DNA of 6,346 nucleotides from Anaerolineaceae bacterium (GCA_011620465.1 WOZC01000057.1:1-6346); one strand, 5' to 3'; positions 1 to 6,081 are shown, counted from the stretch's first letter. Notes: a model not told the origin generated them from the letters alone. Made by a program: numbers and translations.

Positions 1-564
1 CTCCACGGGTTGACCGTCTTTATCCTGGGTGGTCATGAAAACGTAAACGTTGGACCGCGGCACATACGAGTGCGAGACCACACCATCGCTGGTATAGAGC
101 AACTTCTCCATGTCAAGCACACGGGCGAAAATCCGCCGGCTGAGCAGCCTGGGGAAGCGTTCGGCGATGTAGCTGTCGAGCTCGTCTACGATACCCAGCA
201 GGTAGCTCTGCTCCACCGGCACATCATGCTCGAGCCCATCCTTGCGGATAAAAGGCGCATTGGCAGGGAAGTCAGGCTTGCCCCGTTGGACACGACTGTC
301 CAGAAAAGCAGCGTTGCTGGTGGCAGTTTGCACCACCCGCGCGATCGCCTCCAGGTCGTCCCCGTAGCCAGTGCCTGAGGCAAAGCCGTATGCGCCGCCC
401 TTTACTACCCGTGCTGAAAGGCCCCGGCTGGTGCCGCTGTTATTGGCAGTAAGACTGCCGTTGAGCATCACCACGGAGCGATTGCGGTTCTGTTGAGCAC
501 GCAGCTCGGTGTATCCGGAAAAACCATACTTTTTGACATAATCATGAAGATAATCCTGAAGCAT
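1..564 (-). CDS. TldD/PmbA-family peptidase, N-terminal part (runs off the left edge)
   Basis: The frame is open from an ATG at 564 to base 1 (188 codons, no stop), so only the N-terminal portion is present. Family members are usually around 450 residues. The translation has the family's N-terminal fold: a short helical start (MLQDYLHDYVKKYG), then a strand-rich section around residues 18-65 with GLSARVV and GGAYGFASG, then a helix (DDLEAIARVVQTA). This matches the TldD/PmbA pattern of a glycine-rich 'G-x-x-R-V-x-x-G-x-x-G-F-A' segment. In this family TldD and TldE/PmbA act as a heterodimeric metallopeptidase on unfolded or modified peptides. The TldD zinc-binding HExxxH lies further on, outside the window, so TldD and PmbA cannot be separated here. 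A GGAGG ribosome site sits 5 nt before the ATG, and a promoter lies at 592-619. It is more GC-rich than most of the neighbouring operon and is probably a separate housekeeping unit. Confidence 0.85.
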   Translation of the reverse strand, partial: MLQDYLHDYVKKYGFSGYTELRAQQNRNRSVVMLNGSLTANNSGTSRGLSARVVKGGAYGFASGTGYGDDLEAIARVVQTATSNAAFLDSRVQRGKPDFPANAPFIRKDGLEHDVPVEQSYLLGIVDELDSYIAERFPRLLSRRIFARVLDMEKLLYTSDGVVSHSYVPRSNVYVFMTTQDKDGQPVE

Positions 565-569
565 CAAAA

Positions 570-574
570 CCTCC
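570..574 (-). promoter_or_regulatory. Shine-Dalgarno site of the TldD/PmbA-family gene
   Basis: On the minus strand this reads GGAGG, five bases before the ATG at 564. It fixes the start. An out-of-frame ATG slightly upstream (in the -10 region of the promoter) has no such site. Confidence 0.75.
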
Positions 575-591
575 ATTCTTGAGTGGTTTGA

Positions 592-619
592 ATGATAACA
601 TCTCCACAAGTAATTTCAA
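592..619 (-). promoter_or_regulatory. Sigma70-type promoter for the TldD/PmbA-family gene
   Basis: The minus strand reads TTGAAA (614-619), a 16-base spacer, then TATCAT (592-597). Each hexamer matches five of six consensus positions. The expected transcription start is near 585, giving a leader of about 20 bases that contains the GGAGG site. This suggests the peptidase gene is transcribed independently of the operon upstream of it, although readthrough from that operon is possible because no clear terminator lies between them. Confidence 0.6.
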
Positions 620-769
620 GAAAATACAACACGATCGGTTCTTTGTAGTGCTATTCCTTTGGATTTTAATGAGCTGGTGGATGTCTGCTTTGCCTGAGTT
701 GGAACAAGGGGATGACGGCAGATCCCAAATTATCTCCGCGTCATTTGCTGCTTTATTTTTTCAGGTTTT

Positions 770-1945
770 CTATGGTCGTGGAATTACTGGTGCGATAAAG
801 TAATAACTTTTTCCATAATCGCTCTCGCGTGTCCAACCCTCGATGCCAGAATCCTCGGAACGCACATACCACCAAACACCCGTCCTGCCGCTTCCACACG
901 AGGGACCTTCCAGAACTTCCATATAGCTTCCAGGGGACATACGATACAGCAGTTTTGAAGAATCGATTGCAGGTTCAGGATAGATGCGATTGCAATCTTC
1001 CGGCTTTGGCTCAACAAAAGCCCTGTCACCAACCCGCAATCGTGTAGGTTTTGCACCTGAGCAGACGTCATAGGTCGAAATCGGCACAACCCAAAACTCG
1101 CTTCCATCTCCTTCAGGGATCCAACCCGTCTCACTATAGACTGTGCGAACTTTCCAGAAAATCCAACCCAAATCGCATTTCGGTCCATCAATGATATGGA
1201 GTATCTCCCCTTCCTCCAGCTTGCGCACAAGTTTGTCGCCAATAGTTGCGACTGGTTCGGAACGCATACCGATTCTTCCCATTTCGTAATTGACGTAAGC
1301 TGAATCACCTACATGAAGTCGTGAAGCAGCACAACGGGAGAGGGGTGAATAGACCTGTGGTGTTGGCGTGAAATTTGGCGCTTTTGTGGCAGTGGGTTGT
1401 TGAACAACGACTGGGACAGAAGTGTTCGTCGGTCTTGGAGTCGAAGGCGGCGAAATTAACTCGTTCATGTTAGGCTGGGTAGCAGTGATAGCCGGCTCTT
1501 CTTCCCCTGGATCGGACCAAACTAATGTTTCTTCATTCCTAATCACTGGGGCTGCTTCCACACGTTGATAATAATTTCTTCCGTCATCAAACTGGATCAT
1601 GAGCACATCTTCTTCAATGGAAAAATCAGCAACCACAGCAACGTTGTCTATTGTTATTTTCATCTTTCCTGGTGCAATCACCGCGTAACGAAGATTCTGT
1701 GGGTTCCCAACAAAAGACCCGGAGACGGTAAGCGATTTTTCTTCACCAAATTTCAGGTCGCCTAACAAATTTACGCTGCTGCTTGAGTACCAGTCCAATG
1801 CCCAATCACCCACTAACTCGTTCTCAGGTCCAGAGCTGCAGGCGGTAAGAAAACTAAAGATCAGAATAAGAATCGTTACGTTTATCAAAATCCAATTTTT
1901 CTTCATAGATATTTCACTTATGCACACTTTTCTCATGATGTTCAT
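770..1945 (-). CDS. Secreted lipoprotein with Pro/Thr-rich linker and two SH3b-like domains
   Basis: A 391-residue predicted lipoprotein. A hydrophobic stretch (about residues 18-33) leads to the lipobox L-T-A-C with the acylated cysteine at C36. Residues 44-129 form a beta-rich domain starting VGDWALDW and ending near DGRNYYQRV, resembling lipocalin-like or DUF domains of secreted proteins. Residues 148-200 are a Pro/Thr/Ser-rich linker. Two similar C-terminal modules follow (about 205-288 and 295-386). Each opens with a cysteine and RL-x-VGD-x-A, carries a GP-x-C turn (C257, C350) and a W/WW-x-VR strand, and ends GW-x-x-E or GW-x-P-E. These are SH3b-like, a fold often used to bind peptidoglycan or surface polymers. 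The ATG overlaps the ATPase stop (ATGA, 1942-1945), with AAGG four bases upstream, so translation is probably coupled. In-frame ATGs at 1936 and 1904 (residues 4 and 14) are alternatives; the last gives a more typical signal peptide (MKKNW). Last gene of the operon. Confidence 0.85.
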   Translation of the reverse strand: MNIMRKVCISEISMKKNWILINVTILILIFSFLTACSSGPENELVGDWALDWYSSSSVNLLGDLKFGEEKSLTVSGSFVGNPQNLRYAVIAPGKMKITIDNVAVVADFSIEEDVLMIQFDDGRNYYQRVEAAPVIRNEETLVWSDPGEEEPAITATQPNMNELISPPSTPRPTNTSVPVVVQQPTATKAPNFTPTPQVYSPLSRCAASRLHVGDSAYVNYEMGRIGMRSEPVATIGDKLVRKLEEGEILHIIDGPKCDLGWIFWKVRTVYSETGWIPEGDGSEFWVVPISTYDVCSGAKPTRLRVGDRAFVEPKPEDCNRIYPEPAIDSSKLLYRMSPGSYMEVLEGPSCGSGRTGVWWYVRSEDSGIEGWTRESDYGKSYYFIAPVIPRP

Positions 1946-3252
1946 TTCACCTTATCAAAGCGAAAGAGGAAAGGTTCATATCCTGGAGTATTAATAATTG
2001 CTTCACCTACGCGCATATTGGCGATATCCCAATCCTCCACAACGTTTGCCTCTCTGATCTGCTCAACGATCCCCCGCGATGAAACCGAGGACATGAAAAC
2101 TTCTTTTTTCCGGTTCTTCCCCACTAATTCCTGGATAAACTTACGGGTGGCAGCATCATTGACCCTGAAAGCAACTGTTGTCAGCAAGCCCGAAAGGATC
2201 GAATGTGCCTGCGCTTCTCCATAAGCATGGAAGACTTGTTCGATGTTTTGAACACCAATGATAAATTTCGCACCCATGCTTCTGCCAAAGTTGATCCCAT
2301 CATCAATGTGCTGCAAATTTGGGATCAGGCGGAACTCATCAATGATGAACCAAACATTCCCATCGCTTTTCTTTCTGCTCAGGGCTTCTTTGATAGCCAT
2401 GTCCAGCATCAACTGGTAAATTGGTGTGAGCATTCCGCCTATCCCCAGGTCATATTCAATGAACACCAGCCGTCCTTGTTTAGCGCGGATTGCCTGCCGG
2501 ATGGAAAGATTGCCTTCTTTTCTGAAATTTCCAATAAATATTTCGCGGAGGTGCTGCTGTAATTCGGATATCACACCCTGTGTTTGTGGTGAGCGATCAT
2601 CGGAAATGTAAGATGTCATCGCTTTAAGATCCTGGTGCTGCTGAAGGATTGCCCGGATATCAGCGGAGGGTGTCTGATCCAAGAAGGAACGCAAAACCGC
2701 ATTATTCTTCACCCCACCCATCCGGTGAAAATGCAGCATGATCCCTGAAAATAGGTCACGAGCAGCGTTTGGAAAGAAAGGTTGACTTGACTTGTTGCTT
2801 CGTTCAAAAAACAATGCCCGTGCGATTTCAATTATTTCTTCTTCGGTATTGATACCTGCATTGATCTCTTCAAAGATATTCCAATAATCCTTTCCCTGAG
2901 GTCCCGTCGCTTTATCGTCATTACTTATGACGATATCGCCCTGCCTGAAAAAAGATTCGTAAAAGTCACCTTTGGTATCAAAAACGACCATGACATCATT
3001 GCTGGTCATATTATTGCGCAGTTGGGACATTATCTGGAAAATGCCATTGGTTTTCCCCATACCGATGCCGCCAATAAATAAGAGATGTTTGCTTAAAAGA
3101 TCATCGCTGAAGGGAAAACTGGCAGGTTTACCGCTTGCATCCTGCCCACGGATCGCACAGCGAGCCTGTGACGAATTGTTCACAGGCACAGTTCGGCTGA
3201 GTTCATTCCCTTCAAAGACCATCGTTTTTGTCATTGGATTCATTGGTTGCAT
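1942..3252 (-). CDS. TraD/VirD4-like AAA+ ATPase without a membrane anchor
   Basis: A 436-residue P-loop ATPase of the HerA/FtsK/TraD superfamily. Walker A is GGIGMGKT (residues 61-68, K67). Next comes a strand with FDTKGDF (91-97), equivalent to the 'DxKG' segment of VirD4/TraG coupling proteins, and YWNIF (123-127). A helical insertion spans about 135-255, as in the all-alpha domain of TrwB-type proteins. Walker B is VWFIIDEF (300-307, D305/E306), with a GVQN sensor strand at 333-336. Known relatives are hexameric motors that deliver DNA or protein to secretion channels. Unlike canonical coupling proteins it has no N-terminal transmembrane helices; the first 50 residues are hydrophilic. The ATG at 3252 has AGGAGA four bases upstream, 15 nt after the preceding stop. 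No relaxase or other type IV secretion gene is visible nearby, so conjugation is not implied. The substrate is unknown. Confidence 0.85.
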   Translation of the reverse strand: MQPMNPMTKTMVFEGNELSRTVPVNNSSQARCAIRGQDASGKPASFPFSDDLLSKHLLFIGGIGMGKTNGIFQIMSQLRNNMTSNDVMVVFDTKGDFYESFFRQGDIVISNDDKATGPQGKDYWNIFEEINAGINTEEEIIEIARALFFERSNKSSQPFFPNAARDLFSGIMLHFHRMGGVKNNAVLRSFLDQTPSADIRAILQQHQDLKAMTSYISDDRSPQTQGVISELQQHLREIFIGNFRKEGNLSIRQAIRAKQGRLVFIEYDLGIGGMLTPIYQLMLDMAIKEALSRKKSDGNVWFIIDEFRLIPNLQHIDDGINFGRSMGAKFIIGVQNIEQVFHAYGEAQAHSILSGLLTTVAFRVNDAATRKFIQELVGKNRKKEVFMSSVSSRGIVEQIREANVVEDWDIANMRVGEAIINTPGYEPFLFRFDKVK

Positions 3253-3267
3253 GCCGTCTCCTGTGGG

Positions 3268-3936
3268 TCAATAACCATAACCATACCGGTATTCTTCCCG
3301 ACCCTCTTCTTCTTGAGCATCCTTGCTCTTTTCGGTTCTTGTCTGGAGCTCGGCCTCTTGTTGGTGGATCTGTTCTCTCACAAGAGCAGGCGTATCCACT
3401 GCATTCAAACCGGTGCCCTGGATGCGGTTGGAAAGTCTTTTGAAATCTTCTTCACTTGGTTTCTCAGCCAGACCATAATTTTCAGGAAATTCACGGGCAT
3501 TGTCGATCAGGTTTTTTCGGACTGCCTCCACATGATCTTCTGGAATGCCAAGGATGGAATTATTTTTCAGATAATCGGCAGCTTCCTGAAGGCTGCCCTC
3601 TCGCAGGCCTGTTGGCATGGCAGTCCCTTCTGGCAAGCGTTCCCGTAAAGCCTTCACATCCATCTCCAGAGCATCGACCGACCTGTTCCAGCCAAGCATA
3701 TGGTCAAAATTAGCCTGGTATGCTTTAATGGCACTCTCGGTCAACTCACCATCTCCGCTCATGTGAGACTTTACACTCCAGATCCCCTCAGATGAAATCA
3801 GATCGTACGTTCTGAAGTTCTCTGACGTGAGGTCGTTAATGTTTTGCGCATCACCACCAAGTCGGGATTTTAAAGAATCCTCGTGGAGTCGCCCTTGGAT
3901 TTCGATATAATCGCGGGTTCTTGAGTAGTAGCTCAT
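3268..3936 (-). CDS. Unknown protein with Tyr-Gly C-terminal tail; possible nuclease-like core
   Basis: I do not recognise this 222-residue soluble protein. It has no signal peptide and no membrane segment. Residues 1-40 are mostly polar and helical. Residues 43-57 look like a beta hairpin, TYDLISSEGIWSVKS, followed by a helix at about 65-80. The order Asp45 ... Ser54-Val-Lys56 then helix resembles the core of PD-(D/E)XK nucleases with Ser in place of the acidic residue. This is a pattern-level guess only. Residues 85-180 are largely helical and charged. Residues 185-214 are Gln/Glu-rich and probably coiled or disordered, ending in the tail EEYRYGYGY, almost the same as the tail of the gene just upstream. 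The ATG at 3936 lies 9 nt after that gene's stop with AGAAGG close upstream. The ATPase gene follows 15 nt later. Possible roles are a substrate, adaptor or effector of the ATPase. Confidence 0.75.
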   Translation of the reverse strand: MSYYSRTRDYIEIQGRLHEDSLKSRLGGDAQNINDLTSENFRTYDLISSEGIWSVKSHMSGDGELTESAIKAYQANFDHMLGWNRSVDALEMDVKALRERLPEGTAMPTGLREGSLQEAADYLKNNSILGIPEDHVEAVRKNLIDNAREFPENYGLAEKPSEEDFKRLSNRIQGTGLNAVDTPALVREQIHQQEAELQTRTEKSKDAQEEEGREEYRYGYGY

Positions 3937-3945
3937 TGCCCTTCT

Positions 3946-4308
3946 CTACATACCATATCCGTAGTCATAGTCTTCTTCATCCGACTTTTCTTGCTCTTCT
4001 TTTTGATCCTCAAGAACAGTCTGAGGGGTATCCTGACTCATGCTTTCTTCTTTGTCCGCTTGAGCAGCATTTTCAGAGGTTTGGAGCTCGCTTAACGCCT
4101 CATTTTTTTGCTTTAACAGGTCACCTAAAATTTCGGACGCTTCCCCCATGTTTTTTCTCGCCTGGTCAATGCCTGCCTGATTATTGTTTTCAATAGATTT
4201 GTTCAGTCTTTCACTATTGTCCTCAAAGGACTTAATAAAATAATCACGCTCTCTTTCAAAGCTTTCAATTATTTTTTGTCTCTTTTGTTCCGTTGATTCA
4301 TCGGTCAT
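3946..4308 (-). CDS. Small acidic helical protein with Tyr-Gly C-terminal tail
   Basis: A 120-residue highly charged protein that I cannot assign to a family. Residues 5-78 are predicted as long amphipathic helices rich in Glu, Lys, Asn and Gln (KRQKIIESFERERDYF, then QARKNMGEASEILG), compatible with a helical hairpin or coiled coil. Residues 79-112 are acidic, low-complexity and probably disordered. The protein ends EDYDYGYGM, matching the tail of the next gene. There is no signal peptide or membrane segment. The chosen ATG at 4308 has GGAGA four bases upstream and lies 11 nt after the stop of the preceding gene. The frame stays open to a start at 4359, but that would overlap the preceding gene by about 40 bases and lacks a ribosome site. 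The size and all-helical character recall small secreted or chaperone-type partners of secretion ATPases, but there is no WxG motif. Role unknown. Confidence 0.75.
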   Translation of the reverse strand: MTDESTEQKRQKIIESFERERDYFIKSFEDNSERLNKSIENNNQAGIDQARKNMGEASEILGDLLKQKNEALSELQTSENAAQADKEESMSQDTPQTVLEDQKEEQEKSDEEDYDYGYGM

Positions 4309-4319
4309 GTTCTCTCCAA

Positions 4320-5192
4320 TCAATTCGAGTCTGCAAATGTAGCGGGCTGTTGTGACCACTTTTCAACTGCTAGATCACCAGTTTGCTGTAAGTCCATGAC
4401 CGGGGCTCCCAGTTCTTTTGCAACAGTGTATGAATCAACCGCGGGAATAATTTTTCCCGGTGTGGAAATTGAATTTTTACCAAACAGAGATAGGAAACTG
4501 TTCGAATTAATCGTCAATCCCGAACCTGAAGCAGACCGTGTTGAGACAAAAAGACCAAATTCATCATGAAAACCGATAAGAGACATGTAAACAAAACCGA
4601 AAACAATCAAGGGGATGAGATACCTTAAGATCCCCAAAGAGCTGGCAAATTCGGAATTGTTCATCACGCTGGCAACAAACAAAACTAAACCAATCAGAAA
4701 GATGGTTCTTAGAACCTTTCGCAAAGTTTCTCCTGGTTTTCCAATCGTCCTATGACCCTCTTTGTCGATTTCAAGATTTTTCAGAATTTGATCAAACAAA
4801 TCCTGGTTCAGGATGTTTTTCTCCATTAGCCAAACAACGATAAATGGAGCCATCAGAAGAAAACCGAAGAACCAATGAGTCATAAAATCGGGTAAAACCT
4901 CACCGGATACCATAGTTATTAAGGTTAACAAGATTACAAACGGTAGTAGTCCAAGTATGTTCTGTGATCTGCCAACAAAAGAAGTGATCGATCCCACGTC
5001 CTCAAGCGGAACTTCTGAAACCAACAGGTTGCTGGATCCGCCTGATTTGGTGCTGTTTGCATAAATCACACGTTTGTTTGTGACCTGTAGGTATCCATCA
5101 CTGGTTTGCGAAAAAGCTGATTTCTGAACAGAGCATTGGTAACTGCGTATGACAAATTCACCCTCCGAAAATTCAACAATTTTTCGTTCCAT
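4320..5192 (-). CDS. Membrane protein with PH/GRAM-like N-terminal domain (paralogue B)
   Basis: A 290-residue multi-pass membrane protein and clear paralogue of the gene upstream. Residues 9-72 form a beta-rich cytoplasmic domain with EGEFVIRSYQC, the strand VTNKRVIY (37-44) and SEVPLEDVGSI (59-69), typical of bacterial PH or GRAM-like domains. Four hydrophobic segments follow, at about 80-96, 106-123, 161-177 and 189-207, with a charged loop at 124-158. A C-terminal soluble domain (211-290) has short strands and a helix ending QQTGDLAVEKW. I chose the ATG at 5192: it has GGAG six bases upstream, lies 14 nt after the previous stop, and its N-terminus lines up with the paralogue. A GTG at 5222 would add 10 residues and overlap the previous gene. 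The gene is clearly AT-richer than its paralogue. It may anchor or regulate the soluble ATPase at the membrane (inference). Confidence 0.8.
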   Translation of the reverse strand: MERKIVEFSEGEFVIRSYQCSVQKSAFSQTSDGYLQVTNKRVIYANSTKSGGSSNLLVSEVPLEDVGSITSFVGRSQNILGLLPFVILLTLITMVSGEVLPDFMTHWFFGFLLMAPFIVVWLMEKNILNQDLFDQILKNLEIDKEGHRTIGKPGETLRKVLRTIFLIGLVLFVASVMNNSEFASSLGILRYLIPLIVFGFVYMSLIGFHDEFGLFVSTRSASGSGLTINSNSFLSLFGKNSISTPGKIIPAVDSYTVAKELGAPVMDLQQTGDLAVEKWSQQPATFADSN

Positions 5193-5198
5193 GGCAGG

Positions 5199-5202
5199 CT
5201 CC
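5199..5202 (-). promoter_or_regulatory. Ribosome binding site deciding the start of paralogue B
   Basis: The minus strand reads GGAG, six bases before the ATG at 5192, between the stop of the upstream gene (5207-5209) and that ATG. It favours this start over the GTG at 5222, which lies inside the upstream gene and has no good site. Confidence 0.55.
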
Positions 5203-5206
5203 AGAG

Positions 5207-6013
5207 TCAATTCTGCTTCCACTTGGCAATACCGTAATCGCCAAGTGTCTGAATATCAGTGATCAGTGCACCAATTTCGTGCAGCATCGTTTCTGCATCC
5301 ATGCCTGGCAGGGCGTTGGGGGTGTTGATAGCTGACCTGTTCAAGAAGCCGCCTGCGCTGGCAATGCGGATAGGTGTGCTTGAGCCACCGCTTGAATTGA
5401 TCTCAAGAGAAAATGTCGGTCGTCGGGCATACCAGGATGCGCACATTAACATATAGATAAGTGCAGCGATCAACAGCAGGAGAATCCAAAAATCACCGCC
5501 TCCTCCTCCAGTAATTGCTGCCAAAGCGTCCAGCACGCCGATGCCTGCTAGACTGAGAAGAGCGCCGGCCGAAACTCCAACCAGAGTGGTGCGCCAAATC
5601 GATTTGACCGAGAGGAATAAAGAACCGATCAGTGCTCCGATCGTCAATAACCAACCAATGACCTGGAAGAAGGTGTACGATTCAAGCGTATAGCTCAATC
5701 CTGTCAGGATAACTGGAACGATAAGCATAGCCAGCCAGGCAAGCACTAGCGCGCCCAACAAAGCGAAAAAGTCGAAATAAGTCCCCTTAAAACTGTTGAT
5801 GCCCGAAACATCTGCAATTGGCACTTCACTTTGAATCAGCGACCGACCCGAAGGCGTATCCCCAACTGCCTGGAAGATCACCCGCTTGTTCGTGATGCCA
5901 AGAAAGCCTCCTGACTTTAGCCCCAGCGCTTTTTCTCGATAATAAGTGCAGTGATAAGTGCGGACTGTCGATTCTCCCTCTGCGGGAACAACATTACCTG
6001 CTAATAAATCCAT
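5207..6013 (-). CDS. Membrane protein with PH/GRAM-like N-terminal domain (paralogue A), first operon gene
   Basis: A 268-residue membrane protein that heads the operon. Residues 12-75 hold a PH/GRAM-like domain: EGESTVRTYHC, GGFLGITNKRVIFQA (36-49), then SEVPIADVSGINSF (62-75). Hydrophobic segments lie at about 82-106, 116-135, 143-166 and 174-193, so roughly four membrane passes, with a Gly run (169-173) before the last. A C-terminal soluble domain (198-268) has a likely beta hairpin (FSLEINSSGG), then a helix from DAETMLHEIGALITDIQ to GDYGIAKW. Paralogue B shares this last part as D-x-Q-x-x-GD-x-x-x-x-KW, including the spacing. The ATG at 6013 has AGGAGG (6019-6024) five bases upstream; an in-frame GTG at 6019 overlaps that site and is rejected. 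PH-like domains in membrane proteins usually bind lipids or partner proteins. The specific role here is unknown. Confidence 0.8.
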   Translation of the reverse strand: MDLLAGNVVPAEGESTVRTYHCTYYREKALGLKSGGFLGITNKRVIFQAVGDTPSGRSLIQSEVPIADVSGINSFKGTYFDFFALLGALVLAWLAMLIVPVILTGLSYTLESYTFFQVIGWLLTIGALIGSLFLSVKSIWRTTLVGVSAGALLSLAGIGVLDALAAITGGGGGDFWILLLLIAALIYMLMCASWYARRPTFSLEINSSGGSSTPIRIASAGGFLNRSAINTPNALPGMDAETMLHEIGALITDIQTLGDYGIAKWKQN

Positions 6014-6018
6014 TTCCA

Positions 6019-6024
6019 CCTCCT
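6019..6024 (-). promoter_or_regulatory. Strong Shine-Dalgarno site of the first operon gene
   Basis: The minus strand reads AGGAGG with a 5-base spacing to the ATG at 6013. It is the strongest ribosome site in the window and sets the start of paralogue A. Confidence 0.75.
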
Positions 6025-6051
6025 ACTACAGACTTAACAATTGATTACATA

Positions 6052-6057
6052 ATTATA
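6052..6057 (-). promoter_or_regulatory. -10 element of the operon promoter (no good -35)
   Basis: The minus strand reads a perfect TATAAT here. The predicted transcript start is near 6045, leaving a leader of about 32 bases. At spacings of 15-18 bases I find no TTGACA-like -35 hexamer (the candidates are GGCATA, AGGCAT and CATATT). The region upstream instead holds two tandem repeats (6082-6111), so the promoter may depend on an activator. Confidence 0.5.
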
Positions 6058-6081
6058 TGTTAATTTTGAAAAAATATGCCT

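Larger units (their letters stand above)
565..769. other. Gene-free spacer between the operon end and the TldD/PmbA-family gene
   Basis: Apart from the promoter and ribosome site at 570-619, I see no supported gene here. A plus-strand frame starting with TTG at 579 runs into the 3' end of the lipoprotein gene. It has no ribosome site and no recognisable motif, so it is not called. A weak palindrome (GGGAT at 709-713 with ATCCC at 722-726, 8-base loop) lacks a T tract on either strand and is not a convincing terminator. Confidence 0.5.

Noticed and set aside
10..378. Plus-strand 122-codon frame
   Set aside because: It lies entirely opposite the TldD/PmbA-family gene, whose minus-strand frame gives a recognisable protein with a good start. 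It is a shadow frame of GC-rich coding DNA.
709..726. Terminator after the lipoprotein gene
   Set aside because: The palindrome has only five base pairs and an 8-base loop, with no T tract following it on either strand.
579..803. Plus-strand 74-codon frame with hydrophobic stretches
   Set aside because: It begins with TTG, has no ribosome site, overlaps the 3' end of the lipoprotein gene and crosses the promoter of the TldD/PmbA-family gene. No family resemblance is visible.
784..1308. Minus-strand 174-codon frame inside the lipoprotein gene
   Set aside because: It is out of frame with the SH3b lipoprotein, which has clear domain signatures throughout. The alternative product is cysteine/arginine-rich with no recognisable motif.
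1942..3252. Calling the region a conjugative element
   Set aside because: Only the ATPase is conjugation-like. No relaxase, VirB4-type ATPase, integrase, transfer origin or attachment repeat is visible in the window.
3946..4308. WXG100/ESX-type small secreted protein
   Set aside because: The length and helices fit, but there is no W-x-G turn and no YxxxD/E signal. The C-terminal tag is of a different kind.
5193..5222. GTG start at 5222 for paralogue B
   Set aside because: It would overlap the previous gene by 16 bases without a ribosome site, while the ATG at 5192 has GGAG at good spacing and matches the paralogue's N-terminus.
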